Shown here piece after piece: positions 45,915 through 55,600 of a stretch of DNA of 64,000 bases. How positions within the stretch are numbered: the stretch's first letter is position 1; each line of letters starts with the position of its first letter. The position numbers were made by a program, and so were the translations under genes. This DNA is from Solidesulfovibrio magneticus (GTDB taxonomy: Bacteria; Desulfobacterota; Desulfovibrionia; Desulfovibrionales; Desulfovibrionaceae), in contig DLGG01000003.1 in assembly GCA_002482565.1 (NCBI GenBank), positions 37,299-101,298 of the forward strand, given 5' to 3'. The notes beneath the pieces were generated by a model that saw only the letters and a program-made list of their open reading frames with translations, was not told where the DNA came from and did no database searches.

Positions 45915-46427
45915 CTAGGACGCCGGATAGGGCCGGCCGGCCGGCCAGTCGGGCGAAACGAACGTCCCGGACTTGCCGCCGGACTTGAAAAGGAGCTTGG
46001 CCTGGCTCACGACGATATCCTTCTGCACGGCCTTGCACATGTCGTAGATGGTCAGCGCCGCGACCATGGCGGCAGTCAGGGCCTCCATCTCCACGCCGGT
46101 TTCGGCCACGGTGGAGGCTTCGGCCTCCACACGCACCACGGCGGCGGCCTGATCTACGTCGAACCGGACGTCGGCATGGGCCAGGGGCAGCGGATGGCAT
46201 AGCGGGATGAGGTCGGCGGTGCGCTTGGCGGCCATGATGCCGGCGATCTTGGCGGTGTTGAGGGCGTCGCCCTTGGGCAGGGCGGCTGTGGCCAAAAGCG
46301 CCATGGTGGCCGGAGACAAATGCACTTCGCAAGCAGCCACGGCCAGCCGGCGGGTCTTGGTCTTGCCGCCGACGTCCACCATGCGGGCCGCGCCGTCGGC
46401 GTCGAGATGGGTGAAGCCTTCGCTCAT
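45915..46427 (-). CDS. moaC: Cyclic pyranopterin monophosphate synthase MoaC
   Basis: A 170-residue molybdenum cofactor enzyme that with MoaA converts GTP to cyclic pyranopterin monophosphate. The family motifs are visible: [72 protein letters not shown] and a C-terminal GGKSGTF. The hexameric enzyme's catalytic lysine lies in the MCKAVQKD segment. It lies 7 bases after the TPR gene and ends the rpoZ-dnaJ-TPR-moaC operon. Other moa genes are not in the window. Confidence 0.96.
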
Positions 46428-46434
46428 GGCCGGC

Positions 46435-46851
46435 CTACTTGAATTCCGGGACTTTGACCTTGCGGTCGATGCGCTTGGCGGCCGTGGCGTCTTCCTTGGC
46501 CTTGGCCTCGTCGCCGAGCTTCATGTAGAGCATGGCCCGGTTGCCCAAGGCCTCGGCCATCTTGGCGTCGAGCTCAATGGCCTTGGAGTAGTCGGCCAGG
46601 GCCTTTTGCAGATCGCTCTTGGCTTCCTGGCACATGCCGCGCAGGTTGTAGGCGCTGGCCAGGTTTTTCACGTCGCCGCCCGCGCCGGAATCGACGATGC
46701 GGGTGAAGGCGGCGATGGCCGTGTCCATATCGCCCTTGTTGGCGGCCGTGATGCCCTGGCGGTAGTCGTCAGTGGGGCCGGCCACGGCCGCGCCGGGCAG
46801 AGCCAGAATCAAAGCCAGCGCCATGACGGCGCAACGCATGCGTTTGCCCAT
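46435..46851 (-). CDS. Exported TPR protein
   Basis: A 138-residue protein with a signal peptide (residues 1-24, cleavage after AVA) and two to three tetratricopeptide repeats ([85 protein letters not shown]). It is probably periplasmic and mediates protein contacts. It starts one base after the dnaJ stop and is followed by moaC, so it belongs to the rpoZ operon, although its biochemical link to either neighbour is not evident. Confidence 0.8.
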
Positions 46852-46852
46852 G

Positions 46853-47962
46853 TCAGTTCCCCATGGCCTCTTTGGCCTTGCGAAAGAAGCTTTTGACCTT
46901 TTTCATGGGCTTTTGCTCGTCGAGCTCCTCGAATTCTCGCAAAAGCTCTTCCTGCTTCTTGGTCAGCCCACGGGGCGTGACCACGGTCACGTGGACGAGC
47001 AGATCGCCCTTGCGGGTCGATCCCGGGATGGGCAGGCCCAGGCCGCGCAGGGAAAACACCTCGCCGCTCTGGGTACCCTTGGGGATCTCCATGGTCTCGT
47101 CGCCGTCCAGGGTCGGCACCTCGATCTTGTGGCCAAGAGCGGCCTGGACGAAGGTGACGTCCTGTCGGTAGACGAGATCCTGGCCCTGGCGCTCGAAAAT
47201 CTTGTCGGCCTCGACATGGAGGATGACGTAGAGATCGCCCGGGGGGCCGCCGTGCAGGCCCGGATCGCCCTCGCCGCGAAGGCGCAGGCGGCTGCCGTCG
47301 TCCACGCCGGCCGGCACCCGGACCTTGAGCTCGCGGGTCTGGCGGGTGATGCCCCGTCCCCGGCACTCCTTGCAGGGCGTGGCGATGACCCGGCCCTCGC
47401 CCCGGCAGGACGGACAGCTGACGGCGATGCGGAAAAAGCCCTGGCTCTGGACCACCTGGCCCGAGCCGCCGCAGTGCCGGCAGGTTTCGGCCGAGGTGCC
47501 GGGTTCGGCCCCGGAGCCGTTGCAGACGTGGCACTGGACATTTTTGGGAATCTTGAGCGTGACTTCCGTGCCCCTGGCCGCGTCGCGGAAGGAGACGTTC
47601 AAGTCATAACGCAGGTCGTTGCCGGCCTGGGGGCGCGGCCCGCGCGAGGCGCGGCCGCTGAATCCGAAAAACTCCCCGAAAATATCGGAAAAGGCGCTGA
47701 AGACGTCGTCGGTGGTGCCGAAACCGCCGAACCCGTTGCCGCCCAGGCCCTCATGGCCGAAGCGATCGTAGCGCGCCCGGTTTTCAGGGTTGCGCAACAC
47801 TTCGTAGGCCTCGGCCGCTTCCTTGAACTTGGATTCGGCTTCGGGATCGTCGGGGTTGCGATCGGGGTGGAACTGGAAAGCCTGTTGTCGGTAGGCCTTC
47901 TTGATGGTCTCGTCGTCGGCGTCGCGGGCGACGCCCAGCACTTCGTAATAATCCCGGGGCAT
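46853..47962 (-). CDS. dnaJ: Chaperone DnaJ
   Basis: A 369-residue type I Hsp40 co-chaperone that stimulates DnaK. The J domain has the HPD motif in FQFHPDRNPDDP, followed by a Gly/Phe-rich linker (GHEGLGGNGFGGFGTTDDVFSAF), the cysteine-rich domain with four CxxCxGxG repeats (CHVCNGSG, CRHCGGSG, CPSCRGEG, CKECRGRG) and the C-terminal substrate-binding domain. Length and order match the family. It starts 9 bases after the rpoZ stop. dnaK and grpE are not adjacent. Confidence 0.95.
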   Translation of the reverse strand: MPRDYYEVLGVARDADDETIKKAYRQQAFQFHPDRNPDDPEAESKFKEAAEAYEVLRNPENRARYDRFGHEGLGGNGFGGFGTTDDVFSAFSDIFGEFFGFSGRASRGPRPQAGNDLRYDLNVSFRDAARGTEVTLKIPKNVQCHVCNGSGAEPGTSAETCRHCGGSGQVVQSQGFFRIAVSCPSCRGEGRVIATPCKECRGRGITRQTRELKVRVPAGVDDGSRLRLRGEGDPGLHGGPPGDLYVILHVEADKIFERQGQDLVYRQDVTFVQAALGHKIEVPTLDGDETMEIPKGTQSGEVFSLRGLGLPIPGSTRKGDLLVHVTVVTPRGLTKKQEELLREFEELDEQKPMKKVKSFFRKAKEAMGN

Positions 47963-47971
47963 GATGGTGTT

Positions 47972-48196
47972 CTATTTGGTTTCAGGAAGAAACACGCCGG
48001 CTTCCTCGATGGAATCGGCCGGCATCACCTCGCCCGCGGCGATCTCGCGCAGGGCGGTGACGACTTCCTTGTTCTTGCACTCCACCAGCGGATCGTAGCC
48101 TTCGCGGTACTGATGCACCCGCTTGATGGCCATCTGGACGATGAGGAAACGGTTGTTGATCTTTTCCAGGCAATCTTCAACGGTAATGCGCGCCAT
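47972..48196 (-). CDS. rpoZ: DNA-directed RNA polymerase omega subunit
   Basis: A 74-residue omega subunit, which supports folding and assembly of the beta-prime subunit of RNA polymerase. Recognised by MARITVEDCLEKINNRFLIVQMAIKRVHQ and VVTALREIAAGEV. GGAGAACC precedes the ATG. It heads the operon with dnaJ, the TPR gene and moaC. Confidence 0.92.
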   Translation of the reverse strand: MARITVEDCLEKINNRFLIVQMAIKRVHQYREGYDPLVECKNKEVVTALREIAAGEVMPADSIEEAGVFLPETK

Positions 48197-48593
48197 GCGG
48201 TTCTCCTTGCGTTGGATAGGTAGGCGTCTCGCCGGTGCGCCTTTGCGCTACCCTGGTAAGACGTTTTTTTGCCCCGTCAAGGGGCGGCGTGCCCGGACCG
48301 GCCGGATGGCCAGGCTGATCGGGCCAGAACACTCCAACGCGAAACCGAAGTTTTTAGACAAATTCGACGAACTCCGTCAAGAGGCTTCTGCTTGGGCAGC
48401 GCCCAAAGCCGCCTACGTTCCGCGTACTGGAACGAGCACGGCATAGAGCCATCATATTAATAAATTTAGCACCCTACATGAAAAAAGCAACGCATCCCTT
48501 CAAGCACGCGGAACGCGTCCACCGTTTCGAAGCCACGGCGTGGGGACACGGCCGGAGCAAGGCTGCTCACGCCTGCCCTTTCCGGACACAACG
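48197..48593. other. Intergenic region between rpoZ and the OPT-like operon end
   Basis: About 400 bases with no recognisable gene. It contains the rpoZ promoter region (a TACCCTGGTAAGACGTTTTTTT stretch near 48250 is the only AT-rich feature) and the 3' trailer of the OPT-like gene, in which I see only short 6-bp inverted repeats and no clear terminator. Confidence 0.5.
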
Positions 48594-50552
48594 CTAATAA
48601 GCCAACTTCCCCAGCGACTTGAGAATCAGCGTCGCGCCCATGGCGAACATGCCCATGAGCCCCATGCCGCAGGAAAAGCCGGCCAGGAGCACGGGCGCGT
48701 ATTGCCGCCAGCGCGTGCCGTAGAGCTTGAGGAAGTAATACCGCCCTACCAGCGCCCCCACGACTTCCAGGATAAGTCCGTGGGGCACGCTTTGCCCCAG
48801 TCCACGCACGATGCCGTAGACCAAAAGCACGGGCAGCCCGAAGATCATGAGCAGCATGTAGACGACAAGGCCCAGTCCCAGGCCGGCGCTGACGTACCAG
48901 CCGTTTAAGGCTTGGAAAAACAGCGAATTGCCTTCCAGGGTCGAGGTCTGCATGAGCAGCGTGTTAAGCGCCTGGAGATGCCACAGTTCCTGGGCATAGG
49001 GATAGCTGGCCGAGGGAATGGGGGCCAGCTGCCAGATGAACTGGGAAAAAAGCAGGCTGGCCACCATGACCACCGGAAAAACCACGATCTCGGCCTTTAT
49101 TATGCCGCGAAGGCTGGTGCCGGTCAGTTCGATCTCGCGGAAGTCCACCGTCGCCTTGCCGTAGTTGTGGATGGGGATGGGCGCGTACCAGATTTCGATG
49201 CCTTGGTACCCGAAAAAGCGCGCTCCGGCGATGAAGCTGGCCTCGCGCACCAGGGGCAGGCTCACGAACTGGCCGGCAATGCCTTCCATGCGGGCGGTGA
49301 TATAGGAGATAAGCGGCGTGTAGATAAAGCCGTACAGGACAAAGAACAGCCACGGGAACTGGGGCACCAGCCACAGACACAGCCCGATGTAGGCCAGGGT
49401 GGAGAAGACGTAGATGGCGATGGAGACCCAGAAGTTGATGTCGCCCCGGGCCTTGTTGGTGTCAAAAAGCGCCTTGTAGGCCGCGCCGCCCACGCCCCCC
49501 TGGCGCAGGGACCTGACCACCTGCCAGATGCCGATGGCCCCGATGGCCAGGCCCAGGCCGATGCCAAAGGACATGTAGAAATCGAAGTTGTTGGCGAAAA
49601 CCGTGTCCACCGTGCCCATGCCCTGCCGCCAACGATGCAGGATGCCGTGGGAATAGAGGATGGGGTTGGCCACGATGGTGATGACAAGCCCCACCAAGCC
49701 GCCGATGACGGCCCAAAACGGCAGCACCATGCCGGTGAAGACCAGCCCCAGGTCGAACTGGATGCCGGTGGCCACGGCCGGCAGCCAGGCTTCGGTGTTG
49801 CGGGTGAAATCGGCCCAGGGAATGGGAATAAGCCGCACGGGTTCGGTGAAGACCAGCCCCGAGACCACCGGGAAGAGCACATAGATGGCCCCGAAGGCCA
49901 GGCCGATCATGCCGCCGATGGAAAAAACGCGCCATTTCCAGCCGGTTTTACGGTCCTCGGTGGACTCGGCCAGGGCCATGGTGCCAAGGGCCCCCACCGG
50001 GGCCATGGGAAAAGGCAGCTTTTCCACGTCCGAGGTGACGCGGTAAAGGGCGTAGCCCAAGCCGAAATGGTCGATGCGCTGCACGATCTGCGAGCCGACC
50101 AAAAGCAGGATGGGCACGAGCCAGTCGCGGTGGAGAAAGGTGCGGGATAAAAGCGAATCCGAATCCGGACCAGGGGCGACCCAGGTCGGGATGAGGTCGG
50201 TTAAGCCCAGCATCTTGGCCGCGTCGGACTGGACGAGGTACTGGTTCCAGAGGAGTCCGTGAAACGGCGAGGCCATGGCCGCGCCGGCCATGTAATAGAG
50301 CAGGAAGATTTCCTGCTGCTTGAGTTCGGTGTAGGCGCGCTTGGCGATCTCGGCAAAGAGAATGATGGTCACCCAGCGGGCGGCCGGGCCGATGCCCGAA
50401 CCGATGACGAGCTGCAAGTACATGCTGCCCGGCATCATGAGGAAGCCGATAAAGACCGCGCCGACGATGGTCTTCCAGTCGAAGCCCTCTTCGAAGCGCG
50501 TGGGGGTCGGGAGCAGGTCCCGGTATTCGGCTAATTCCTTGTCGTCGTACAT
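48594..50552 (-). CDS. Large OPT-like polytopic membrane protein
   Basis: A 652-residue inner-membrane protein with roughly 14 hydrophobic segments. It resembles oligopeptide transporter (OPT) superfamily proteins in length and in segments such as GAVFIGFLMMPGSMYLQLVIGSGIGPAARWVTIILFAEIAKRA, but I cannot assign a substrate. The soluble N-terminus MYDDKELAEYRDLLPTPTRFEEGFDW is followed directly by the first helix. It is the last gene of a five-gene minus-strand cluster that includes another polytopic protein and an FtsX/ATPase/FtsX-fusion system. The spacing to the upstream gene is 108 bases. An alternative is a non-transport membrane assembly factor. Confidence 0.72.
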   Translation of the reverse strand: MYDDKELAEYRDLLPTPTRFEEGFDWKTIVGAVFIGFLMMPGSMYLQLVIGSGIGPAARWVTIILFAEIAKRAYTELKQQEIFLLYYMAGAAMASPFHGLLWNQYLVQSDAAKMLGLTDLIPTWVAPGPDSDSLLSRTFLHRDWLVPILLLVGSQIVQRIDHFGLGYALYRVTSDVEKLPFPMAPVGALGTMALAESTEDRKTGWKWRVFSIGGMIGLAFGAIYVLFPVVSGLVFTEPVRLIPIPWADFTRNTEAWLPAVATGIQFDLGLVFTGMVLPFWAVIGGLVGLVITIVANPILYSHGILHRWRQGMGTVDTVFANNFDFYMSFGIGLGLAIGAIGIWQVVRSLRQGGVGGAAYKALFDTNKARGDINFWVSIAIYVFSTLAYIGLCLWLVPQFPWLFFVLYGFIYTPLISYITARMEGIAGQFVSLPLVREASFIAGARFFGYQGIEIWYAPIPIHNYGKATVDFREIELTGTSLRGIIKAEIVVFPVVMVASLLFSQFIWQLAPIPSASYPYAQELWHLQALNTLLMQTSTLEGNSLFFQALNGWYVSAGLGLGLVVYMLLMIFGLPVLLVYGIVRGLGQSVPHGLILEVVGALVGRYYFLKLYGTRWRQYAPVLLAGFSCGMGLMGMFAMGATLILKSLGKLAY

Positions 50553-50660
50553 CGGGCTTCCTGGTGTCCTGTTCTTATATCTTCCTGACGGCGTTTGGCT
50601 GGCCTAGGCAAGCCCTTAAACAGCGTCAGGACCTCTACCGCAACATCCAGTGCCTTCCGA

Positions 50661-52643
50661 TCAATTCGGCAGCACCAAATAGCTTTGTCCCGTCCACAAA
50701 CCGATGACGGCGAAAATGCCGCCCATGAGAAAATCGCCGAGGATAAGGCCGATAAACAGCAACCGCACCCGCTTGAGCAGCGCGATGCCGCCGTAGCGCA
50801 GAGTCAGTTGGTTGCACAGCCAACCGACGAAAAAGGAGAACCACAGGATCCGCATGGCCGAGCTGTACATGGTGAGAAAGCCCAGCGGATGGATGGGCCA
50901 CCAGTAGAAGTGCTGGTAGGCGATGACCAGCCCCAGCATCACGGCCGCGCCGGCGGCGGCGAAGCCGATGACCGCCGCGTTGGAACCTGTCGGCGCTTCA
51001 ATGAGGCGCTGGACGTTTTCATAGACCGTGCTCACGGTCTGGGTCTCCCAGTCCACTTGCAGGTCACGCAGGCCGTACTTGTGGCACACGGCCAGCATGG
51101 CCAAAAACGAAACGACCACGGCGGCGGCGATGCCAAGGACAATGGCGGCCAGGTAGAGCTTTTTGGGCCCCCGCCGCTCGCCGACCTTGGCGGCGTGGAA
51201 CAGCGACGGCAAGAGCGACTCGCGCAGATCGACAAAGAGCATCTTCTGCATGACGGCGGCCATGAGCAGCGACAGCCGGCTGAAGATGCCGGCCCCGAAA
51301 AAGGCGATAAGGCCGTCGGTGGGCGCGGCGGTCAGGGTGAAATAGGCGATGCCGCCTTGGCAGATGATGCGGCTGGCCACCAGCATGACCATGAAAAACG
51401 CGCCCATGAGCAGCATGGCCTGGAAAAGCGGCATCCCAAACGAAGCGCTCCAGGCAATAAGCGCCCCGCCGCCCAGGACCAGCCCCCACAACGAGGCCGG
51501 CGCGCCCACCCACTCGGCCTCGTCCGGGCCGCGAAACCGGAAACGCAAGGCGTCGCGGGCGGTATCCAGCAGATGGTGGCGGGCCAGCCACAGGAGAAAG
51601 CAGAAAAAGACGCCATAGGCCCCGATCATCTGCGTCTCTTCGGGCGAGGTCAGGGTCGGCCCGAAGGTGACGCCCAGGGCGGCGGCCGGAATGTGCTGGC
51701 CGATGAGGTCAAACACGCCGTAGACCAACCCGCCGAGTAGGAAAAACAACCAAAAGCTCAAGGAAATCTGGCGGGCGGTCAGGAAGGCGAAGCCGATGAA
51801 GGCCGGGTAGAAGTAGATCTTGAGCTTGGTGAAGCCCGAAAAGAGGCCCGTTTTGGGGAAGTACGGCCCGGCCAGGATAAGCGTAGGGATTTGCGGCACG
51901 GACGGATCATAGAAGGCGATGCCGTTTATGGTGTGCAGGCCGACGCTTATAAAAAGGCCGCACAGCAAAAACCGGTCGGCCAAAAGCGCGCCCAGGCCGC
52001 CGCCGTCCACGGACTCGGCCAGGGTCTCGGGCAGGCGCAGCAAGGGGAAATTCATGCGCTCGTTGGAGACCCACTGCTTGGCGAAAAGGTTGGTCAGGCA
52101 CAGGAGCACGAAATAGCACAGGCCGATAAACACGGCCCAGGTGGTCAGCGGCCCGAGCCAGGCCTGCCAGGGAACCGCCGCCAGCACGGCCCCCCAGCCC
52201 ATGGTGTAGCCGCCGGGCAGGCCGTTATAGAGCGTCTCCACGGCTTCCGGATCGGTGGGATACCAGCCCTTGGGCAGGATCGGCCCGAACACGGCCTGCC
52301 ACTGGTTGCCCTCGGTGGCGAAATGCAGCGGCGCGGTGAGATTTATAAAGAACGTGCGGGCAAGTCCCGTGTGGGCCACGCCCGAAACCACCACCATGAG
52401 CATCCAGCACACGAGCAGGTCCGTGCCGCTAAGGGGCGAGCGGCCGCGAAAGAGCTTGCCCAGGCCGGCGGCCAGGAGCGTGAGCCAGGCCAGCAGGAAA
52501 AACGGGGCCAAGGGAAAATGGCCGCCGCCCAGGGGCGTGGCCCCGAGGTAGAGGTTATTAAGCGGCGTGACCGCGCAGACCACAAGCCCCAGGCACAGCC
52601 CCAGGACCACGCCCCGCGCCCGAACGGCTCCGGCGGCGATCAT
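50661..52643 (-). CDS. Large polytopic membrane protein (DUF6785/DUF6784 type)
   Basis: A 660-residue membrane protein with about 14 hydrophobic segments. From memory it resembles proteins annotated as DUF6785 followed by DUF6784, a group distantly tied to OPT transporters; function unknown. Visible marks are AVTPLNNLYLGATPLGGGHFPLAPFFLLAW near the N-terminus, NERMNFPLLRLPETLAE, and a C-terminal block YQHFYWWPIHPLGFLTMYSSAMRILWFSFFVGW. Its ATG overlaps the TGA of the 1658-residue gene (ATGA), so production of the two is coupled. The pairing with the next OPT-like gene suggests a heteromeric membrane complex. Confidence 0.7.
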   Translation of the reverse strand: MIAAGAVRARGVVLGLCLGLVVCAVTPLNNLYLGATPLGGGHFPLAPFFLLAWLTLLAAGLGKLFRGRSPLSGTDLLVCWMLMVVVSGVAHTGLARTFFINLTAPLHFATEGNQWQAVFGPILPKGWYPTDPEAVETLYNGLPGGYTMGWGAVLAAVPWQAWLGPLTTWAVFIGLCYFVLLCLTNLFAKQWVSNERMNFPLLRLPETLAESVDGGGLGALLADRFLLCGLFISVGLHTINGIAFYDPSVPQIPTLILAGPYFPKTGLFSGFTKLKIYFYPAFIGFAFLTARQISLSFWLFFLLGGLVYGVFDLIGQHIPAAALGVTFGPTLTSPEETQMIGAYGVFFCFLLWLARHHLLDTARDALRFRFRGPDEAEWVGAPASLWGLVLGGGALIAWSASFGMPLFQAMLLMGAFFMVMLVASRIICQGGIAYFTLTAAPTDGLIAFFGAGIFSRLSLLMAAVMQKMLFVDLRESLLPSLFHAAKVGERRGPKKLYLAAIVLGIAAAVVVSFLAMLAVCHKYGLRDLQVDWETQTVSTVYENVQRLIEAPTGSNAAVIGFAAAGAAVMLGLVIAYQHFYWWPIHPLGFLTMYSSAMRILWFSFFVGWLCNQLTLRYGGIALLKRVRLLFIGLILGDFLMGGIFAVIGLWTGQSYLVLPN

Positions 52644-55600
52644 GCCCTGCCCTCCCCGGCCGGCGCGTCGCCGCGCAGGCGCGCGCCGTAGTTGGCGATG
52701 ACCTTGTCCTCATAGGAGGACCGCATGGACTCCTCCAGGGAGCGCCAGACCAGAAGCTGTTTGCGCAGGTCGTTTAAAAAACCCTTGGAGAGCCGCTTCC
52801 ACATGCCGGCCTCGCCGGCGGCGCGCGTCAGTTCCACGTCGATTTCCATATAACCCGGAGTATCCTTGGCCGGCGTGAAGAGGATGGACATGGTCTGCTT
52901 GATGCCGAAATCGAACGGCGCGAGCCAGACCGTGCCGGTCAGGCGCATGCAGGCCCGCAAATCGCAGAATTCGGGATGGGCCTCCTTGGGATGGGCCGGC
53001 GCGCCGGGCAGGTCCCAGGGACATTCAAAGGCGTAGTCCACGTCGGCCGTGGCGAAAAGGCCATGGGAAACGTCCTGGTGCGACTGGTAGTAGTCCAGCA
53101 GGAACCCGCCGGCGCACTCCTGCTCGCGCACCTTGACCAGAAAGGGCAGGCGCGCGGCGATGACGCCGTTTACCGGTTCGGGCAGCGTCCAGGAGCGGTT
53201 GACGTCGGGGATGGCGATCTGGCCGGCCACCCGGGAAGGATAGATGACCGACAGGAGCACCACGGCGATGACCAGCAGCATGGCGGCCACGCCGGCCGTG
53301 GACGAGTAGTTGGCGGTCATGCCGGCCCACAGCGAGGTGCCGGACAAGAGGCCTGCCGTGGTCTGGGCCAGCAGGTAGCCCAGCACCACGCTGATGACGG
53401 CAAAGGCCAGGGCCTCGGCGATGAACAGAAACGAGACATGGGACGGAGCCAGACCCACGGCGGTGTAAACGCCGATCTCGCGTTTGCGCTCGTAGACCGC
53501 GCCGATCATGGTATTAAGCACGATGAGCACGGAGATGATCAAGGGAATGAGGATGTTGGGTACGCCGGCATAACCCAGGGAATCGCCGGCGTGGTAGAGA
53601 TAGACGCCGTCGTCCTGGCCGGAAAAGACGGCCAGCCCGAAGCGGTCGGCCAGCCGCCCGGCTCGGGCGGCGTTGTCCTGGGGAGCCTTTGCCGCCTCGC
53701 TCGGCGCGGCGGCCGGCGGGGCCACCACCACGGACTTGAGCTGGCCGCCAAGGCCCATGACCGTCCGATAGGGCAGGATGACGATCAGATCGTCGTCGAT
53801 GTGCTGGTAGCGGCTTTGCAGGGTTTTTACGTCCTCGCCGGACTCGGCCGCCTCTTTCTCGGCCTCGCTGGCCTCCTTGGAGGCTTCGGAGGGAAAGATA
53901 ACCGGAGTGAGCGGTTCGCCGTCGAGGTCGGGCCGCTCTTCCAGGGCGTTTTTGCGGAACAGCCCGGCCACGCGGAATTCCCGGCCAAAAAGCGACACCG
54001 TATCGCCCGGGGCCACGCCCAGGCGCTCGGCCATGGGCCTGGGCAGAATCACGGCATTGTCCTCGTCCGGGGCGAACCAGCGGCCGTCGGCGAGAAGCCC
54101 GGCCACGCGGCCCAGGCGCGCCTCGTCGGCGGACAGGCCCATGACGCCCTGCACGGTCTCGCCGTGCTCCCCGGCCCGGATGCGGGTGACCGGGGCCACG
54201 GTCTTTTCGGGCAGCTCCAGCCAGGCCAAGGGAGCCACCACGTCGGTGGCGCCGTAGGCGTCGTTCAGGATGGCCAGGGACTCGGGGGGCAGGCTGTGCC
54301 AGCCGATGTTTTTGAGCAGCACGCCCCGGTAGGCGGCGGCATCCGAGAGTTTGGCCGCGCCCTCGTCCCGGGTGGACTTGACGCTGGTGAAGCTCATGAT
54401 GGTGAAGGTGAGGATGACAAGGGTCAGGCAGGTCAGCGCCGTGCGGATCTTGCGTCGGCGCAGGTTGCTCACGCCGATGACGAAGGCGGCGGCAAAGGCG
54501 CGCATGCCGCCGATCTCGGTGGCCTTGACGTGGGAGGCCCGGCGCTGGAGCGCTGTCATCTCGCGTTCGAAGCGCAGAAAAATGATGGCCGCCACCATGA
54601 CCGACAGACCGAGAATGAAAAAGGCGATGATGACGACCAGCGGACTGTAGGTGAGCTTGAAAGCCGGATGCACGGCGTAGACCACGGCGATAACCGCCGC
54701 CAGCGTACCCAGGAAGGCCACGATGCGCTTGTGGATGTCGGCGTAATTGAAGACCACCCGCTCCACGCAGTAGGCGAAGGGAATAAACAGCGCAATGTAG
54801 AACAGCACGCCGATAAGCACGTCGCGCTGTGTCTTTTCCACGTCGTTGTAGACGCGCACGGCCAAGGCCCAGCTGGATCTGGCGGCCGTGACCATGGCGT
54901 CGAAGCGCCCGGCTTCCTCGGCGGCCAGGGCCTGGGCGTACAGGGCGCGCCCCTGATCGGTCAGCTCGCGGATGCGTTCGCTGACGATGCCGTGGGCTTC
55001 GAGGTTGGCGATGCGCGGGCCGACCAGGGCCCACATGTCGCGCGCGCCAAGGAGTTCCGTGGCCGGCAGGATGGGCCAGGCGTCCACGGGATAGCCCACG
55101 CCGGTGGGGTGGGCGGCATCGGCGTTTAAGAGCAGGAGCTTTCGGGCCAGCACGGTGTCGGAGAGGATGCACTTAAAGGGCGTGCCGGGTTCGAGGAAGA
55201 TGGACAGCAGCGTGGAATCAAGGGTGTCCAGGCGCGAGAACCAGGAGCGCAAGGGCGGGGCCTCGCGCCGGGCGTCGAGAAGCTCGATGCGGGTGAAATA
55301 CCGAAACGACCGGGGATCGAAGGCGGAAAACAGCGTGGTCTGCTCGCAACCGAACATGATGAGGTCGGTTTCCATGGCGTTGCGATTCATCTTGACGCGG
55401 TAGGCGTCCTTGCCGGTCTGCTTCTTGTCCACGGCCCAGATGGCCGAGCCGGTGTCGGGGTCGAAGCGGTAGCCCTCGACCACGGCCTTGTCGAGAACAT
55501 GCTTCTTGTTGGCCAGCCCGCTCACCCGAAACTGTCCCCGGGCGTCGGTCATGGCGTAGAACCGGGTCTTGCCCTGGTAGACGCACACCACCGTGCCGGG

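Noticed and set aside
52976..55129. Plus-strand open frame of 717 codons opposite the giant permease gene
   Set aside because: Repetitive His/Gly/Gln/Asp composition typical of a reverse-strand shadow.
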